Assembly (NCBI RefSeq): GCF_003428625.2
Contig: NZ_QVQT02000006.1
Location: forward strand, 62,001-126,000
DNA: 64,000 nt
Direction: 5' to 3'
DNA from: Paracidobacterium acidisoli
GTDB taxonomy: Bacteria > Acidobacteriota > Terriglobia > Terriglobales > Acidobacteriaceae
Below, one piece after another: positions 19,759 through 29,177 of the stretch. A model generated the notes under the pieces. That model had not been told where the DNA came from. It did no database searches and saw nothing but the letters and a program-made list of their open reading frames with translations. The position numbers were made by a program, and so were the translations under genes. How positions within the stretch are numbered: the first letter of the stretch is position 1; each line of letters opens with the position of its first letter.

Positions 19759-19788
19759 ATAATTTTCACTGTTTTAAGAAAGTTTTCT
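19759..19788. repeat. 30-bp regulatory direct repeat, copy B
   Basis: This is the second copy (ATAATTTTCACTGT then TTTAAGAAAGTTTTCT), exactly 195 bp from copy A. Its last base is the first base of the TTGACA box of the nagB promoter, so a bound protein would cover the -35 region. Confidence 0.7.
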
Positions 19789-19816
19789 TGACAGTTTCCG
19801 GCGGGGATCGTAGGTT
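19788..19816 (+). promoter_or_regulatory. nagB: Candidate promoter of the nagB-MFS-agaS operon
   Basis: Consensus TTGACA (19788-19793), a 17-base spacer and TAGGTT (19811-19816, 3 of 6) lie about 160 bp before the nagB ATG. The leader carries tandem GGAAATATTC (19905-19914, 19916-19925) enclosed by an 8-bp inverted repeat GCATGCTC/GAGCATGC (19889-19896, 19929-19936). Confidence 0.55.
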
Positions 19817-19976
19817 GGGTTCAGTTGCCCAGGGCTGAGCGGACGCAGCAAGCCACCGCGCAGGTCTGCGGTCTCGTCCCACGAAGAGGCATGCTCTATA
19901 TCCGGGAAATATTCAGGAAATATTCGGAGAGCATGCTCCGGGCGCAACAGCATTTCAGCCAAACAATCAGAGATGA

Positions 19977-20777
19977 ATGAAGATGCCAAATGAAGAAGTG
20001 AAGCACATCACGGTGGACAGGATGAAGATCGAGATCCATCACGATACGGCAAGCGCCGGCAGGGCTGCGGCAGAGGCGACGGCGCAGGCGATCCAGGAAC
20101 TGAAGCAGCAGAACGAGCGCCTCGCGGTCATCTTCGCGACCGGAGCTTCGCAGCTGGCGATGCTGGATGCGCTGATCGCGAGAGCGGATGTTCCGTGGAA
20201 AGAGATCGAGGGATTCCACCTGGATGAATACGTCGGCATCAGCGAGAACCATCGCGCCTCGTTCCGGCGGTATCTGCGCGAACGGCTGACGCAGCGCGTA
20301 ACGCTGGGAAGCTTCTTCGAGATTCAGGGAGACGCTCCCGATCCGGAAGCGATCTGCAGACAGTATGCCCAGCGGCTCGAGGCCGCTCAGCCGCAGCTCT
20401 GCCTTCTGGGCATCGGCGAGAACGGACACCTGGCGTTCAACGATCCCGCCGAGGCGAACTTCGGAGACCCTCTCGACGTGAAGATCGTGAACCTGGACGC
20501 GGAGTGCAGGGAGCAGCAGGTGGCCGAAGGATGGTTCAGCGGTCCTGCAGAGGTGCCGAGCCAGGCGATCACGGTGACAATTCCTGCGCTGATGCGCGTG
20601 CCGCGGCTGATCGTCTCGGTGCCGGGACCGCGCAAGGCGGCGGTGATGCGGCGCACGGTGGAAGAGGCGATCTCAACGGCATGCCCGGCGACGATTCTGC
20701 GCCAGCATCCGGATGCGACGATCTATCTGGATCGCGAATCGGCGGCTGAGCTGGAGAGCCTGCCACTGTCGCGTTAA
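19977..20777 (+). CDS. nagB: Glucosamine-6-phosphate deaminase-type protein (NagB family)
   Basis: The 266-residue cytoplasmic enzyme is predicted to convert an amino-sugar 6-phosphate to a keto-sugar phosphate and ammonia; its length equals that of E. coli NagB. Motifs are VIFATGASQLAML (phosphate loop, ~50-62), FHLDEYVGISENHRASF (~80-96, with the catalytic-region Asp) and LLGIGENGHLAFNDP (~143-157, with the His). ATGASQ replaces the classical PTGGTP, as in many non-enterobacterial homologues, so galactosamine-6-phosphate (AgaI-like) is also possible. It is the first gene of an operon: the MFS gene begins 12 bp after its stop. A second ATG 45 bases on is an alternative start. Confidence 0.82.
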   Translation: MKMPNEEVKHITVDRMKIEIHHDTASAGRAAAEATAQAIQELKQQNERLAVIFATGASQLAMLDALIARADVPWKEIEGFHLDEYVGISENHRASFRRYLRERLTQRVTLGSFFEIQGDAPDPEAICRQYAQRLEAAQPQLCLLGIGENGHLAFNDPAEANFGDPLDVKIVNLDAECREQQVAEGWFSGPAEVPSQAITVTIPALMRVPRLIVSVPGPRKAAVMRRTVEEAISTACPATILRQHPDATIYLDRESAAELESLPLSR

Positions 20778-20789
20778 GACAAGGAGCCC

Positions 20790-22118
20790 ATGCAGCCAGC
20801 CGGGATGAATACGGACACGCTCTCGAATCCGGACGCCCGGCAGGGCACCCCCTCGCGGGTGCGCTGGTGGATTGTCTGGACGCTTTTCTGCTCGACCGCG
20901 ATCAACTACGTCAGCCGCCAGTCCTTCGCGGTGCTGTCGCCGATGATCGCGACGCAGTTTCACTTCAGCCACGAAGACATCGGAAAGATTCTGGGCGCGT
21001 TTCAGGTCTCCTATGCGCTGGCATGGCTGCTGGGCGGCATGTTTCTGGACGCGGTGGGAACGCGGCTGGGCCTGGCGCTCGCTGCCGCGTGGTGGTCGCT
21101 CATCAACATTCTGATGTCGCTGGCGCACTCGGTGACGGGCTTTGTCGCGTTCCGCTTTCTGCTGGGCATTGGAGAAGGCTTTAACTGGCCGGGAGCCAGC
21201 AAGGCCGTGGCGGAGTGGTTTCCGCCGAAGGAGCGCGGGCTCGCCGTCGCGATCTTCGACAGCGGATCGAGTGTGGGAGGGGCTCTGGCGGCGCTGTGCG
21301 TGCCGTGGATCGCTCTCGCCTTCGGATGGCACTGGGCATTTGTCTTTACCGGAGGGATCGGCTTTTTGTGGCTGATCGCCTGGTGGCGCGTGTATCACCC
21401 GCTGGAGAAGCATCCGCGCGTCTCAACGGAAGAAACGGCGCTGATTCGCGACGGACGGGCTGCCGAGACCGCTGCGACAGAAAGTGGTCTGCGGTCGTGG
21501 CTCCGGCTGATCAGAAATGGGAATGTCTGGGGCATCGTGCTGGGCCGCGGGCTGACGGACCCGATCTGGTGGTTTTATGTCTTCTGGCTGCCGCAGTATC
21601 TGAGCGATGCGCGCGGCTTCACGCTGAAGCGGATTGCGCTCTTCGCGTGGATTCCGTTTGTCGCAGCCGATCTCGGCAATTTCACCGGCGGCCTGATCTC
21701 CGGATACTTTATCCGGCGCGGCTATCCCACCATCCGCGTGCGCAAGTGGGTCTGCGCCGTGAGCTGCATTCCGATCTGCGCGGGCATTCCGGCGGCGGCG
21801 GTACACAGCTCCACGCTCGCGCTGGCACTGATCTGCGTTGCGCTCTGGGGTTATGCAAGCTGGTCGACGATGGGGCTGACCTTTACCACCGATCTCTTTC
21901 CGCACAATGTGGTGGGCTCGGTGACGGGGTTGAGCGGGCTTGCCGCGGGACTGGCCGGAGCGGCCTTCACCTTCGCGGTGGGAGCGACGGTCGATCGCTT
22001 CTCCTACCGTCCGGCATTTTTTGCGGCGGCGCTGCTGCCCATCCTCGCCACGATCTTCGTTTTCCTGCTTATCCGCTCGCCGAAGGCTTCGCCGGATTCC
22101 CTTTCGCAAAGCTCATAA
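20790..22118 (+). CDS. MFS transporter of the ACS/ExuT-like family
   Basis: This is a 442-residue inner-membrane carrier with about 12 membrane segments. The family signature spans the first segments: STAINYVSRQSFAVLSPMI, then GAFQVSYALAWLLGGMFLDAVGTRLG, RFLLGIGEGFNWPGASKAVAEWFPPKERG and DSGSSVGGALAALCVPWI, which match hexuronate/anion:cation symporters. AAGGAG nine bases upstream supports the ATG. Placed between an amino-sugar-phosphate deaminase and an AgaS-type protein, it probably brings in the sugar acid or amino sugar released in the periplasm. The specific substrate is inferred from context. Confidence 0.85.
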   Translation: MQPAGMNTDTLSNPDARQGTPSRVRWWIVWTLFCSTAINYVSRQSFAVLSPMIATQFHFSHEDIGKILGAFQVSYALAWLLGGMFLDAVGTRLGLALAAAWWSLINILMSLAHSVTGFVAFRFLLGIGEGFNWPGASKAVAEWFPPKERGLAVAIFDSGSSVGGALAALCVPWIALAFGWHWAFVFTGGIGFLWLIAWWRVYHPLEKHPRVSTEETALIRDGRAAETAATESGLRSWLRLIRNGNVWGIVLGRGLTDPIWWFYVFWLPQYLSDARGFTLKRIALFAWIPFVAADLGNFTGGLISGYFIRRGYPTIRVRKWVCAVSCIPICAGIPAAAVHSSTLALALICVALWGYASWSTMGLTFTTDLFPHNVVGSVTGLSGLAAGLAGAAFTFAVGATVDRFSYRPAFFAAALLPILATIFVFLLIRSPKASPDSLSQSS

Positions 22119-22144
22119 CCATCAGCTTCTGTTTTGTTTACAGG

Positions 22145-22169
22145 CCGCGTACCTGCAGGAGGTACGCGG
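22145..22169 (+). terminator. Strong hairpin between the MFS and agaS genes
   Basis: CCGCGTACCT and AGGTACGCGG form a perfect 10-bp stem with a 5-base loop, 27 bp past the MFS stop. No T tract follows, so it may be an intra-operon processing or attenuation stem rather than a full terminator. The remaining leader to 22311 contains TTATAGT-like sequence but no clear promoter. Confidence 0.5.
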
Positions 22170-22311
22170 CGGCATGCTTTCGGGAAAAGCTGCCTGTAAA
22201 ACGGTTTGGTTATAGTAGAATTTCGATTTGCACTGATATGTTCCGTTTTATTTCGGAGCCTGTCGCGCAAAAATAATCAGACCGGGAAATTGCCCGGCAG
22301 GAGACCGACAG

Positions 22312-23493
22312 GTGGATCCTCTATCCGCGTTGCTCAACCTAACCGCTGACGAAAAAACAGCACGGGGACTGGAACACACCCCCCACGAGATCGCCCAGCA
22401 GCCCCAGACATGGATCACGACGTTCCAGCGCCTGCGCGACCGCCGGACCGCTTTGTGTGACTTTCTCACCGCGGTGGGAGTAAAAGGCGCTCCGACGCAG
22501 AGGCCGACCGTGTATCTGGTCGGCGCCGGCACTTCGGATTACATCGGGCGCTCGCTGCATCATCTGCTGCGCACGAAGTGGCAGTGCGAGGTGGTTCCGG
22601 TTGCCAGCACCGATCTGCTGACCGATCTGTCTGAATATGTGCTCGCGGACAAGCGCTATCTGTGGCTTTCCTTCTCGCGCTCGGGCGACAGTCCGGAGGG
22701 CGTCGCGGTTCTGGAGCGGACGCTGGCCGAGTGCCCGAACATCTCGCACATTCTGATTTCGTGCAATGCCAACGGGCGCATGGGACGGACGATCCAGGAC
22801 CGCGAGAACTGCTTTTCGATTGTGCTGGACGATGCGACGAACGATCGCGGACTCGCAATGACCAGCTCCTTCACCAACATGGTGCTGGCCGGCCAGATTC
22901 TTGCGCATGCCTGGAGTATCGACGAATACGAGACGATTCTGCAGAGCCTGGTCAGCGCGGCCGAAGAGCTGCTGCCCCGCGCCGCGACGCTGGCCGCGGA
23001 GCTGACGCAGAATGGCTTCAGGAAGGCGTGCTTTGTCGGTTCCGGCGTGCTGGCGGGCACGGCCATGGAATGCGCGCTGAAGCTTCTGGAGCTGAGCGCG
23101 GGCAGGATTCAGACGATCACGCAGCCGACCCTGGCTCTGCGTCACGGGCCGATGGCGGCGCTCGATCATGACACGCTGTTCGTGAGCCTGGTGTCGAGCG
23201 AAGCACAGCGCAGGCAGTATGAGATCGACCTGCTGCGCGAGATCCGCAGCAAGGAGCTGGTGCGCACCTGTGTCGCCGTCGCGGCAGAACCGGAAAACCT
23301 GCAGGCCGAGGCGGATTACGTGCTCTCACCGGATCGCAGGTATGCGGTTCCGGACCTGTACCGGCCGGTGCTGGATGTGATCTTCGGACAGTTGCTTGGA
23401 CTCTTCGGATCGATCGAGGCCGGGCTGAAGCCGGACCATCCGAGCCCCAACGGCGCGATCAGCCGCGTCGTGCAGAACGTCGGCATCTACTAG
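22312..23493 (+). CDS. agaS: AgaS-type SIS-domain sugar-phosphate isomerase/deaminase
   Basis: The 393-residue cytoplasmic protein has two SIS domains, as in AgaS (galactosamine/tagatose-6-phosphate ketose-aldose isomerase) and the GlmS isomerase half. SIS1 is at ~50-190 (VYLVGAGTSDYIGRSLHHLL, LSFSRSGDSPEGVAVLE) and SIS2 at ~215-350 (ACFVGSGVLAGTAMECALKLLELSAG, TLALRHGPMAAL). The start is GTG at 22312 with GGCAGGAGA nine bases upstream. Together with the NagB-type deaminase it points to amino-sugar phosphate catabolism, possibly N-acetylgalactosamine. Which of the two enzymes does the deamination is not clear from sequence. Confidence 0.85.
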   Translation: MDPLSALLNLTADEKTARGLEHTPHEIAQQPQTWITTFQRLRDRRTALCDFLTAVGVKGAPTQRPTVYLVGAGTSDYIGRSLHHLLRTKWQCEVVPVASTDLLTDLSEYVLADKRYLWLSFSRSGDSPEGVAVLERTLAECPNISHILISCNANGRMGRTIQDRENCFSIVLDDATNDRGLAMTSSFTNMVLAGQILAHAWSIDEYETILQSLVSAAEELLPRAATLAAELTQNGFRKACFVGSGVLAGTAMECALKLLELSAGRIQTITQPTLALRHGPMAALDHDTLFVSLVSSEAQRRQYEIDLLREIRSKELVRTCVAVAAEPENLQAEADYVLSPDRRYAVPDLYRPVLDVIFGQLLGLFGSIEAGLKPDHPSPNGAISRVVQNVGIY

Positions 23494-23506
23494 CGCTGCG
23501 AAGCAT

Positions 23507-23568
23507 AGAGAGCCACTGCTTTTCTGCCCCCGTGGTGTAATGCCGGGTACAGACAGCGGTGGCTCTCT
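23507..23568 (+). terminator. Long stem-loop downstream of agaS
   Basis: AGAGAGCCACTGC (23507-23519) pairs with GCGGTGGCTCTCT (23556-23568), with a 36-base loop, and is followed by a pyrimidine-rich run. It begins 14 bp past the agaS stop and probably ends the operon. Confidence 0.6.
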
Positions 23569-23672
23569 CTTTCTTCGGCTCCGTTTTTCGGCCGCACGGC
23601 CGGCCGGATGGGGCCATTGGCGATGGCCTTAAGTCTGGTGTGGAAGCTGTTCCCTGCCCGTCGCAATCTGTG

Positions 23673-23701
23673 TTGTAAATTTGCAGGGGCAAGGTTATAG
23701 T
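23673..23701 (+). promoter_or_regulatory. Candidate promoter of the APC permease gene
   Basis: TTGTAA (23673-23678), a 17-base spacer and TATAGT (23696-23701, 5 of 6) lie about 170 bp before the permease ATG. The gap 23494-23868 otherwise holds only the agaS stem-loop and GC-rich DNA. Confidence 0.5.
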
Positions 23702-23868
23702 TACGCATCGACACAAATCGAAACAAAAGGATACATACCCGTGATCGGACTTCACTGCCGGGCAATGCCGCTGCGAAGGTGCAGGCAGAGCCGTGCGGCT
23801 GCCGCTGATGTTCGCACACGGGTCCTGCTGATTCGTCCTTAAATCAAGGTCTTTTGGGGGTCGCATTC

Positions 23869-25275
23869 ATGACACAGGAAAACCAGGTTTCCGCAACTCC
23901 GGCCGCCGGCGGAGCCCGGCTCAGCCGGACTCTCGGGCTGTGGAACCTGATCATCATCGGCATGGTGATCATTCAGCCGACCGCCCCCATGGGGATCTAC
24001 GGCGTGATCAGCAACAAGGCCCACGGCCATGTGGTCACCACGATTCTGCTCGCGATGGTCGCGATGCTGTTTACGGCGATCAGCTATGGCCGGATGGCGC
24101 GCGTCTATCCCAGCGCCGGCTCGGCGTACACCTATGTAGGACAGGAGATTCATTCGGCCGCCGGCTACATCGTGGGCTGGGGCATGGTGATGGATTACCT
24201 GCTGAATCCGCTGATCTGCACGGCCTTTTGCGCCAAGGCCGCCATGAATATTCTGCCGGGACCGTCGTATTACGTCTGGATTCTGGTCTTCGCGGCGTTC
24301 TTCACGTGGACCAACCTGCGCGGCATTCAGACGTCGGCCCAGATGAACGAGGCCCTGTGCGCGGGGATGGTGCTGGTTGTGCTTCTCTTCCTGGGAGTGG
24401 TGGCGCGCTGGCTGTGGCATACGCATCATGATCCCGGTTTCTACACGCGTCCTTTTTATGAGCCGCAGACCTTTCACCCGGCGGGCATCTTTGCGGGTAC
24501 TTCTGTAGCCGTGCTCACCTATATCGGCTTTGACGCGGTATCGACGCTGTCGGAAGAGGTGAGGAATCCGCGCCGCAATATTCTTCTGGCCACGGTGCTG
24601 GTCTGCCTGATCACAGGAGTGCTCTCGGGCGTCGAGGTCTATGCGGCACAGCTTGTCTGGGGCTCGGCTCCGTTCTCGTCGGAGCATGTCGAGTCTGCGT
24701 TCGCGATCATCTCGCGGCAGGTGGGCGGACGGGTGCTCTTCCAGATCATCAACTTCACGCTGCTGATTGCGAATATGGGTTCCGGCATGGGATCGCAGCT
24801 GGCGGCGGGCCGCCTGCTGTACGGCATGGGACGCGGCAATGCCCTGCCCGCTTCCTTCTTCGGCGCGATCGACCCCAAACGCCATATTCCGCGAAACAAC
24901 ATCTTCGCGGTGGGAGCCTTTGCGCTTGTGGGAGCCGCGGTTCTGGAGTTCTTCTCGGGCAGGCTGGGCGGAGGCGCATACGAGATTGGCGCGGAGGCTC
25001 TCAACTTCGGCGCGTTCATTGCGTTCATGGGAGTGAATGCTGCGGCCTTCATGCACTACGTGGGACGGGAGAAGAGACGGTCGCCGGGGTTCTGGCTGGT
25101 GCCGATTCTCGGTTTCGTGATCTGCGGATTTATCTGGATACACCTGAGCAAGCCCGCTCTTATTCTGGGATCTGTCTGGATGACCGTGGGCATTGTGTAT
25201 GGAGCGATTCGCACCAAAGGCTTCCGCTCAGAGCTGGTTCGCTTCGACCTTCCTCCGGAAGAGGCGCAGCCGTAA
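23869..25275 (+). CDS. APC-family amino acid/polyamine permease
   Basis: This is a 468-residue inner-membrane permease with about 12 membrane segments. Segment 1 contains LGLWNLIIIGMVIIQPTAPMGIYGVI, typical of the PuuP-like branch of the APC superfamily. Further motifs are ISYGRMARVYPSAGSAYTYVGQEI, TNLRGIQTSAQMNE and VAVLTYIGFDAVSTLSEEVRNPRRNI (segment 6 region). I use the ATG at 23869, which has GGGGGT about eight bases upstream, rather than the TTG at 23854. It is a separate transcription unit from nagB-agaS. The substrate (putrescine or an amino acid) cannot be assigned. Confidence 0.85.
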   Translation: MTQENQVSATPAAGGARLSRTLGLWNLIIIGMVIIQPTAPMGIYGVISNKAHGHVVTTILLAMVAMLFTAISYGRMARVYPSAGSAYTYVGQEIHSAAGYIVGWGMVMDYLLNPLICTAFCAKAAMNILPGPSYYVWILVFAAFFTWTNLRGIQTSAQMNEALCAGMVLVVLLFLGVVARWLWHTHHDPGFYTRPFYEPQTFHPAGIFAGTSVAVLTYIGFDAVSTLSEEVRNPRRNILLATVLVCLITGVLSGVEVYAAQLVWGSAPFSSEHVESAFAIISRQVGGRVLFQIINFTLLIANMGSGMGSQLAAGRLLYGMGRGNALPASFFGAIDPKRHIPRNNIFAVGAFALVGAAVLEFFSGRLGGGAYEIGAEALNFGAFIAFMGVNAAAFMHYVGREKRRSPGFWLVPILGFVICGFIWIHLSKPALILGSVWMTVGIVYGAIRTKGFRSELVRFDLPPEEAQP

Positions 25276-25419
25276 ACGCAGAGCTGGTTCGGCACGTCAT
25301 CATTGAGCAGCACTGCTTTCCCTGCGCGCCGTGACACGACCAGGAGAAGCCGCGGATTACCCGTCAGGGATCTCCGCGGCCAGTCTCAGCCGGCGCTTTC
25401 CTCACCTTACTGTGCTGCG

Positions 25420-25467
25420 CCGGTCCGGCAGGCCGGACCGGTGAATGCCCTTACTGAACAGTAAGGG
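25420..25467. terminator. Two adjacent palindromes between convergent genes
   Basis: CCGGTCCGGC/GCCGGACCGG (10-bp arms, 2-base gap, 25420-25441) is followed by CCCTTACTG/CAGTAAGGG (9-bp arms, 2-base gap, 25448-25467), which covers the stop codon of the Ig-repeat pseudogene. They probably act as a bidirectional terminator for the APC permease and the minus-strand gene. Confidence 0.6.
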
Positions 25468-28340
25468 TGAAGGTGGTGGTGTGGGTGATGGACGTGGTGC
25501 CGCTGGTGACAGCGCTGACCGTCACGGTGTAGTTTCCGGCCGGTGTGCCGGAATTGCCGGTGCCGCCTCCGCCGCCGCTCATGTTGCCGCCTCCGCCGCA
25601 CCCGGTGAGGCCACCGATAAAGAGTGCAAGCAAAGCGCAGGGCAACAGGAGCCATTTTCTGCTGCGAAGCGGCAGGCCGAAGAAGAGCAGGCAGGCCAGG
25701 GTCGTGGCTCCGCCGCCAGTGAGCCAGCGCAGCTCAGACTTTGTCGCGCCGGTGGTGGTGATGGTGAGCGTGGTAGAACCGCTGCCGGTGACGGAGGCCG
25801 GATTGAAGCTGCAGCTCGCCTCGTTCGGCAGGCCGGAGCAAGTGAAGGTCGTCGTTGCGGCGAGGCTGCCGAGGTATTTCACGTTCAGCGTTTCTGTGGC
25901 GGAGGAGCCCGGAGCAACCGTCAGCGCGGTCTGAGCAGGCGCCACGCTGAAGTCGTTCACAGTGACGCTCTGCGCCGCAGCGGTGGCTGCTGTCCATTGC
26001 GAACCGCCGGCGTACTGGAGAGTAAAGGAGTTGCTTCCGCCGGCAAGCGGGGCCGAAGCCGTGTTGACCGGGAAGCTGAGCGCGAAGGGCGGGTTGCCGC
26101 TCAGTGTGGTGGTGGCCAGCGCGGTGCCGTTATCCAGCAGAGTGACGGTGCCGGTGGGCGCGGGACCGAACGAGGTGACATTCAGCGTGCCGGTGAGCGT
26201 GAAGGGCATTCCGGCATCCACGGTTTGTGCGGATGGCGCGGTCAGAACGAGAGCGTCGGAGCCCTGCGTGACGATGGCGACGGTTCCGTTAGTGGTCACT
26301 GAGCCGTAGGTGGAATTACCGGAATAAGCAGCGGTGGCGGTGTGCGATCCAACACTGAGGCCGCTGGGCGTGCAGGTTGCGACTCCGCCGGACATGGGAA
26401 CAGGGCTGCCGGCCGCGGCGCCATCAATATAGAACTGGACGGTGCCCGTTGGTGTAGCCAGACCGTTGACAGCACCGGCTGTCGCGGTGAAGGTGACCGG
26501 CGTTCCATGCACAGCGTTGGGAAACGCACCAACGTTCGAGGTCAGCGTGAACTTTGGAACATTGCCGGTGATGGTTACAGCCAGCGAACCGGAAGGATGA
26601 CCAATCCAGATCGAGTCGCCAGGATAGTTGAGGCTGAGCTGATGCATGCCGTCGGACAAAGGAGCCGCCGGGGTATTCACGGAAAAATTCACCGTGACGC
26701 TGGTTGTCCCCGGCGTGAATCCGGACAGAGGCACGCTTGCGATGACTATCGTTCCGTCAAGAAGCTGTACATCGCCGGTTGGATTGGGAGCCGGATTACT
26801 GCCGAGCTCGCTCAGCGCACCCACTATTTTGATCGGTGAGCCAACCTCAGCCGAGACGGGAGCGGTGGGTAACACCAGAATAAGATTGGATGTCGCGTGC
26901 TGAATCAGAATGCTGGTTCCGCTCGATGCTGATGAAGAAGACCAGTGCGCATCTCCCGGATAGCTCAGCGTAAACACATGTGTCCCAGGAGTGAGAGGAG
27001 ATGTGAGGCTGTTCACACTGAAAGAGAAGGTGGATGAACCATTCAGGGTGACCGAGCCGATCGCAGCTCCGTCTTCGAGCAGTGAAACGGCTCCGGAGGG
27101 TGCGGGACCGAGAATCGGAGAGTACTGAATCTTTCCTGGGATACTGATCGGGATTCCCATGGTTACAGTCGTCGCGCCGGTGTACGTCAGCGAAAGCGTG
27201 TCGGTGCCCTGCGCAATCACGGTGAAGGTGGTGGGCGTCGAGGTGACGGAAGGGTAATTGGAGTCGCCGGAGTAGACGGCGGTAATGGAGTGCGAGCCGA
27301 CCGCAAAAGCCGCTGAAGTATAGGTACCTGCGCCCTGCTGCAACGGAACGGGCGCACCGATGGGCGTGGAGCCGTCGTAGAACTGCAGCGTTCCGGTTGG
27401 CGCCGGACCGTTTCCGATGCTGGCTAATGTCCCGGTTACTGAAACAGTGGCTCCGAAAGCACGGTGGTGCTGCCAGGGACCAGATTCGAGCTGAGGGCAA
27501 TCGCAAGTACAGGATCGACCGTGATGCTGACGGCATTGGAAGTACTCGGGAGCCATGCAGCTTCACCCGCATAACTGAGGGTGAAGCTGCCTGCTCCTGC
27601 CTGCAGCGGTTTGGCCGAACTGTTTACCGTGAACTGAAAGCTGCATGGCGGTGTACCACTGAGCGGAGTGGTCGCGATGACGCTGCCGTTTTGAAGGAGG
27701 CTTACGGTGCCCGTTGGCGGAGAGGCATACGACGAATAAGACTCAGAAAGAGTACCGCTGAAGGTGACGGGCGCAACACCAGCAGTCACCGTGGAGGGTC
27801 CGCTGTAAGTGAGCGTCAGAGAGTTCGCGCCCTAATGGAAAGGACAGCACTGGAAGTAGCCGGCGCCGAGACGGCATCTCCTGAATAAGACCAGAAGGCG
27901 GAATACTTCCCGGGCACCAGAGGATGAGCGGCAGTATTCACTGTGGCGCTGAGCTGAAATGGCGGATTGCCGCTTAGCGTGAAGGTCTGCGAGCTGACGG
28001 GAGATGGAACATTATTTTCGAGGACCGAGAGAGTGACTTTCCCTGTGGGTACAGGCTGTTCCCCGGCTGCGCCCAGTTGAGCAGTCAGCGTGGGAGGAAC
28101 TCCCGGCATAACCGCAGCAGTGGTGGCTGCGGTAAGAGGTACAGAACTCTGCGTCACGGTGAAACCGAGGACAGAGGTTGTGACCGCCGCATAGTTGCCA
28201 TCTCCGGAGTATCGGGCGGTGATCGCGTGCAATCCAGGAATCAGCGACGCGGTCGCCACTGTTGCGGTTCCATTACTTTGTAATGTGACCGGAGAGCCCA
28301 GCGGGGTGGTTCCGAACTTCTTCGACCTTATGCCCTGAAC
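25451..28340 (-). pseudogene. Broken Ig-like (Big_3) repeat surface protein gene
   Basis: Three minus-strand frames join into one protein of about eight Ig-like repeats, each with a GTVxLLDNG- or GTVQFYxDG-type core. The first part (to ~27836) reads ...SSAVLSI, then changes frame and continues GANSLTLTYSGPSTVTAG; a second shift near 27454-27464 separates ...LVPGSTTV from FGATVSVTGTL. The last part ends in a hydrophobic segment (KWLLLPCALLALFIGGLTGC) and a Gly-rich tail. Upstream, the frame runs from a stop codon near 28360 to GTTPLGSPV with no ATG, GTG or TTG and no signal peptide. So the gene has lost its 5' end and has two frameshifts. Sequencing error is possible for single shifts, but not for the missing start. 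Confidence 0.78.
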
Positions 28341-28499
28341 AGCGATGTGAGTATAGCTTAATTACTTAGTTATTAACTTTAAATTTTTATACAGAATAAA
28401 CCGGGACTGATACATCTGCTGCAGCAGGAGCAAGCACCATGCGGCCCTGCATTGGTTAAAGAGGATAAGCCGCCTGCCAGAAGATCTCCTCCTTCGTGA
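28341..28499. other. AT-rich junction at the broken 5' end of the Ig-repeat gene
   Basis: About 50 bases (28350-28400) are strongly AT-rich (runs such as TTATTAACTTTAAATTTTTATA) in a high-GC background. This is where the Ig-repeat gene loses its 5' end, so it is a likely deletion or insertion junction. No gene was seen. Confidence 0.4.
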
Positions 28500-29141
28500 T
28501 CAACTGAGGCCGCGCTCCACCATGTTGACGAGGCGCTGCCCCAGCGCAAGGACGGTTGCACGGGGCATGGAGAGGAGTGGACCTTCGAGCGCCAGCAGGG
28601 CAAGGCCGTGCACCGAAGACCAGGCGAGAAACTCGGCGCCCTCGCGGTCCTTCTCGCGCAGCAGACCGGCCTGCTGCATACGGTCCAGAGCGAGAGAGAG
28701 AAGCTGGTAAGGGTTCAGGCCCATCGAAGCGGTGTTGGCCTGATTGGGGGTCTCAATGGCCGGTGGCACGGAGAAGGCCGTGCGGAACATGCCCGGTTCG
28801 CGCAGGGCAAAGCCGAGGTATCCCATGCCGACCGCGCAAAGGCTGCGGCGGGCGTAGAGTCTGGGGTTCCGGCCCGGCTTGTGGCGCGCCATCTCCTGTT
28901 CAATGGCGGCGGCAAGGCGGGAGATGCAGGCAGAGCGAACGGCATCCAGCAGAGCGGCCTGACTGGTGAAGTGCCGATAGGCGGCGTTGGGCGCCACACC
29001 GGCCTGGCGGGTGGCTTCGCGCAGGACGACCGCATCAGGGCCGCCCGCGCGCGCCATGGAAAGACCGGCACGAATAAGCGCATTTCGCAGGTCCCCATGA
29101 CGGAAGGTGCCGCGAGGCCTGGCTGGATCTGCTTTTTTCAT
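28500..29141 (-). CDS. TetR-family transcriptional regulator
   Basis: This 213-residue repressor has its DNA-binding region at ~15-60 (GDLRNALIRAGLSMARAGGPDAVVLREATRQAGVAPNAAYRHFTSQAALLDAV), the standard TetR helix-turn-helix, followed by a C-terminal ligand domain. I start at ATG 29141 (MKKADPARPRG); an upstream in-frame ATG at 29225 would translate through both operator copies. It is divergent from the VOC protein gene, and two matching palindromes lie between them, so it very probably represses itself and that gene. The inducer is unknown. Confidence 0.88.
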   Translation of the reverse strand: MKKADPARPRGTFRHGDLRNALIRAGLSMARAGGPDAVVLREATRQAGVAPNAAYRHFTSQAALLDAVRSACISRLAAAIEQEMARHKPGRNPRLYARRSLCAVGMGYLGFALREPGMFRTAFSVPPAIETPNQANTASMGLNPYQLLSLALDRMQQAGLLREKDREGAEFLAWSSVHGLALLALEGPLLSMPRATVLALGQRLVNMVERGLS

Positions 29142-29177
29142 CCTCGTGTAAAGAAAGTCCGGCGTGAATGAGTCAAT

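Noticed and set aside
19258-19791. A 177-codon plus-strand frame through the divergent regulatory region
   Set aside because: It overlaps the amidohydrolase antisense and encodes the 30-bp repeat twice only because the spacing, 195 bp, is a multiple of three.
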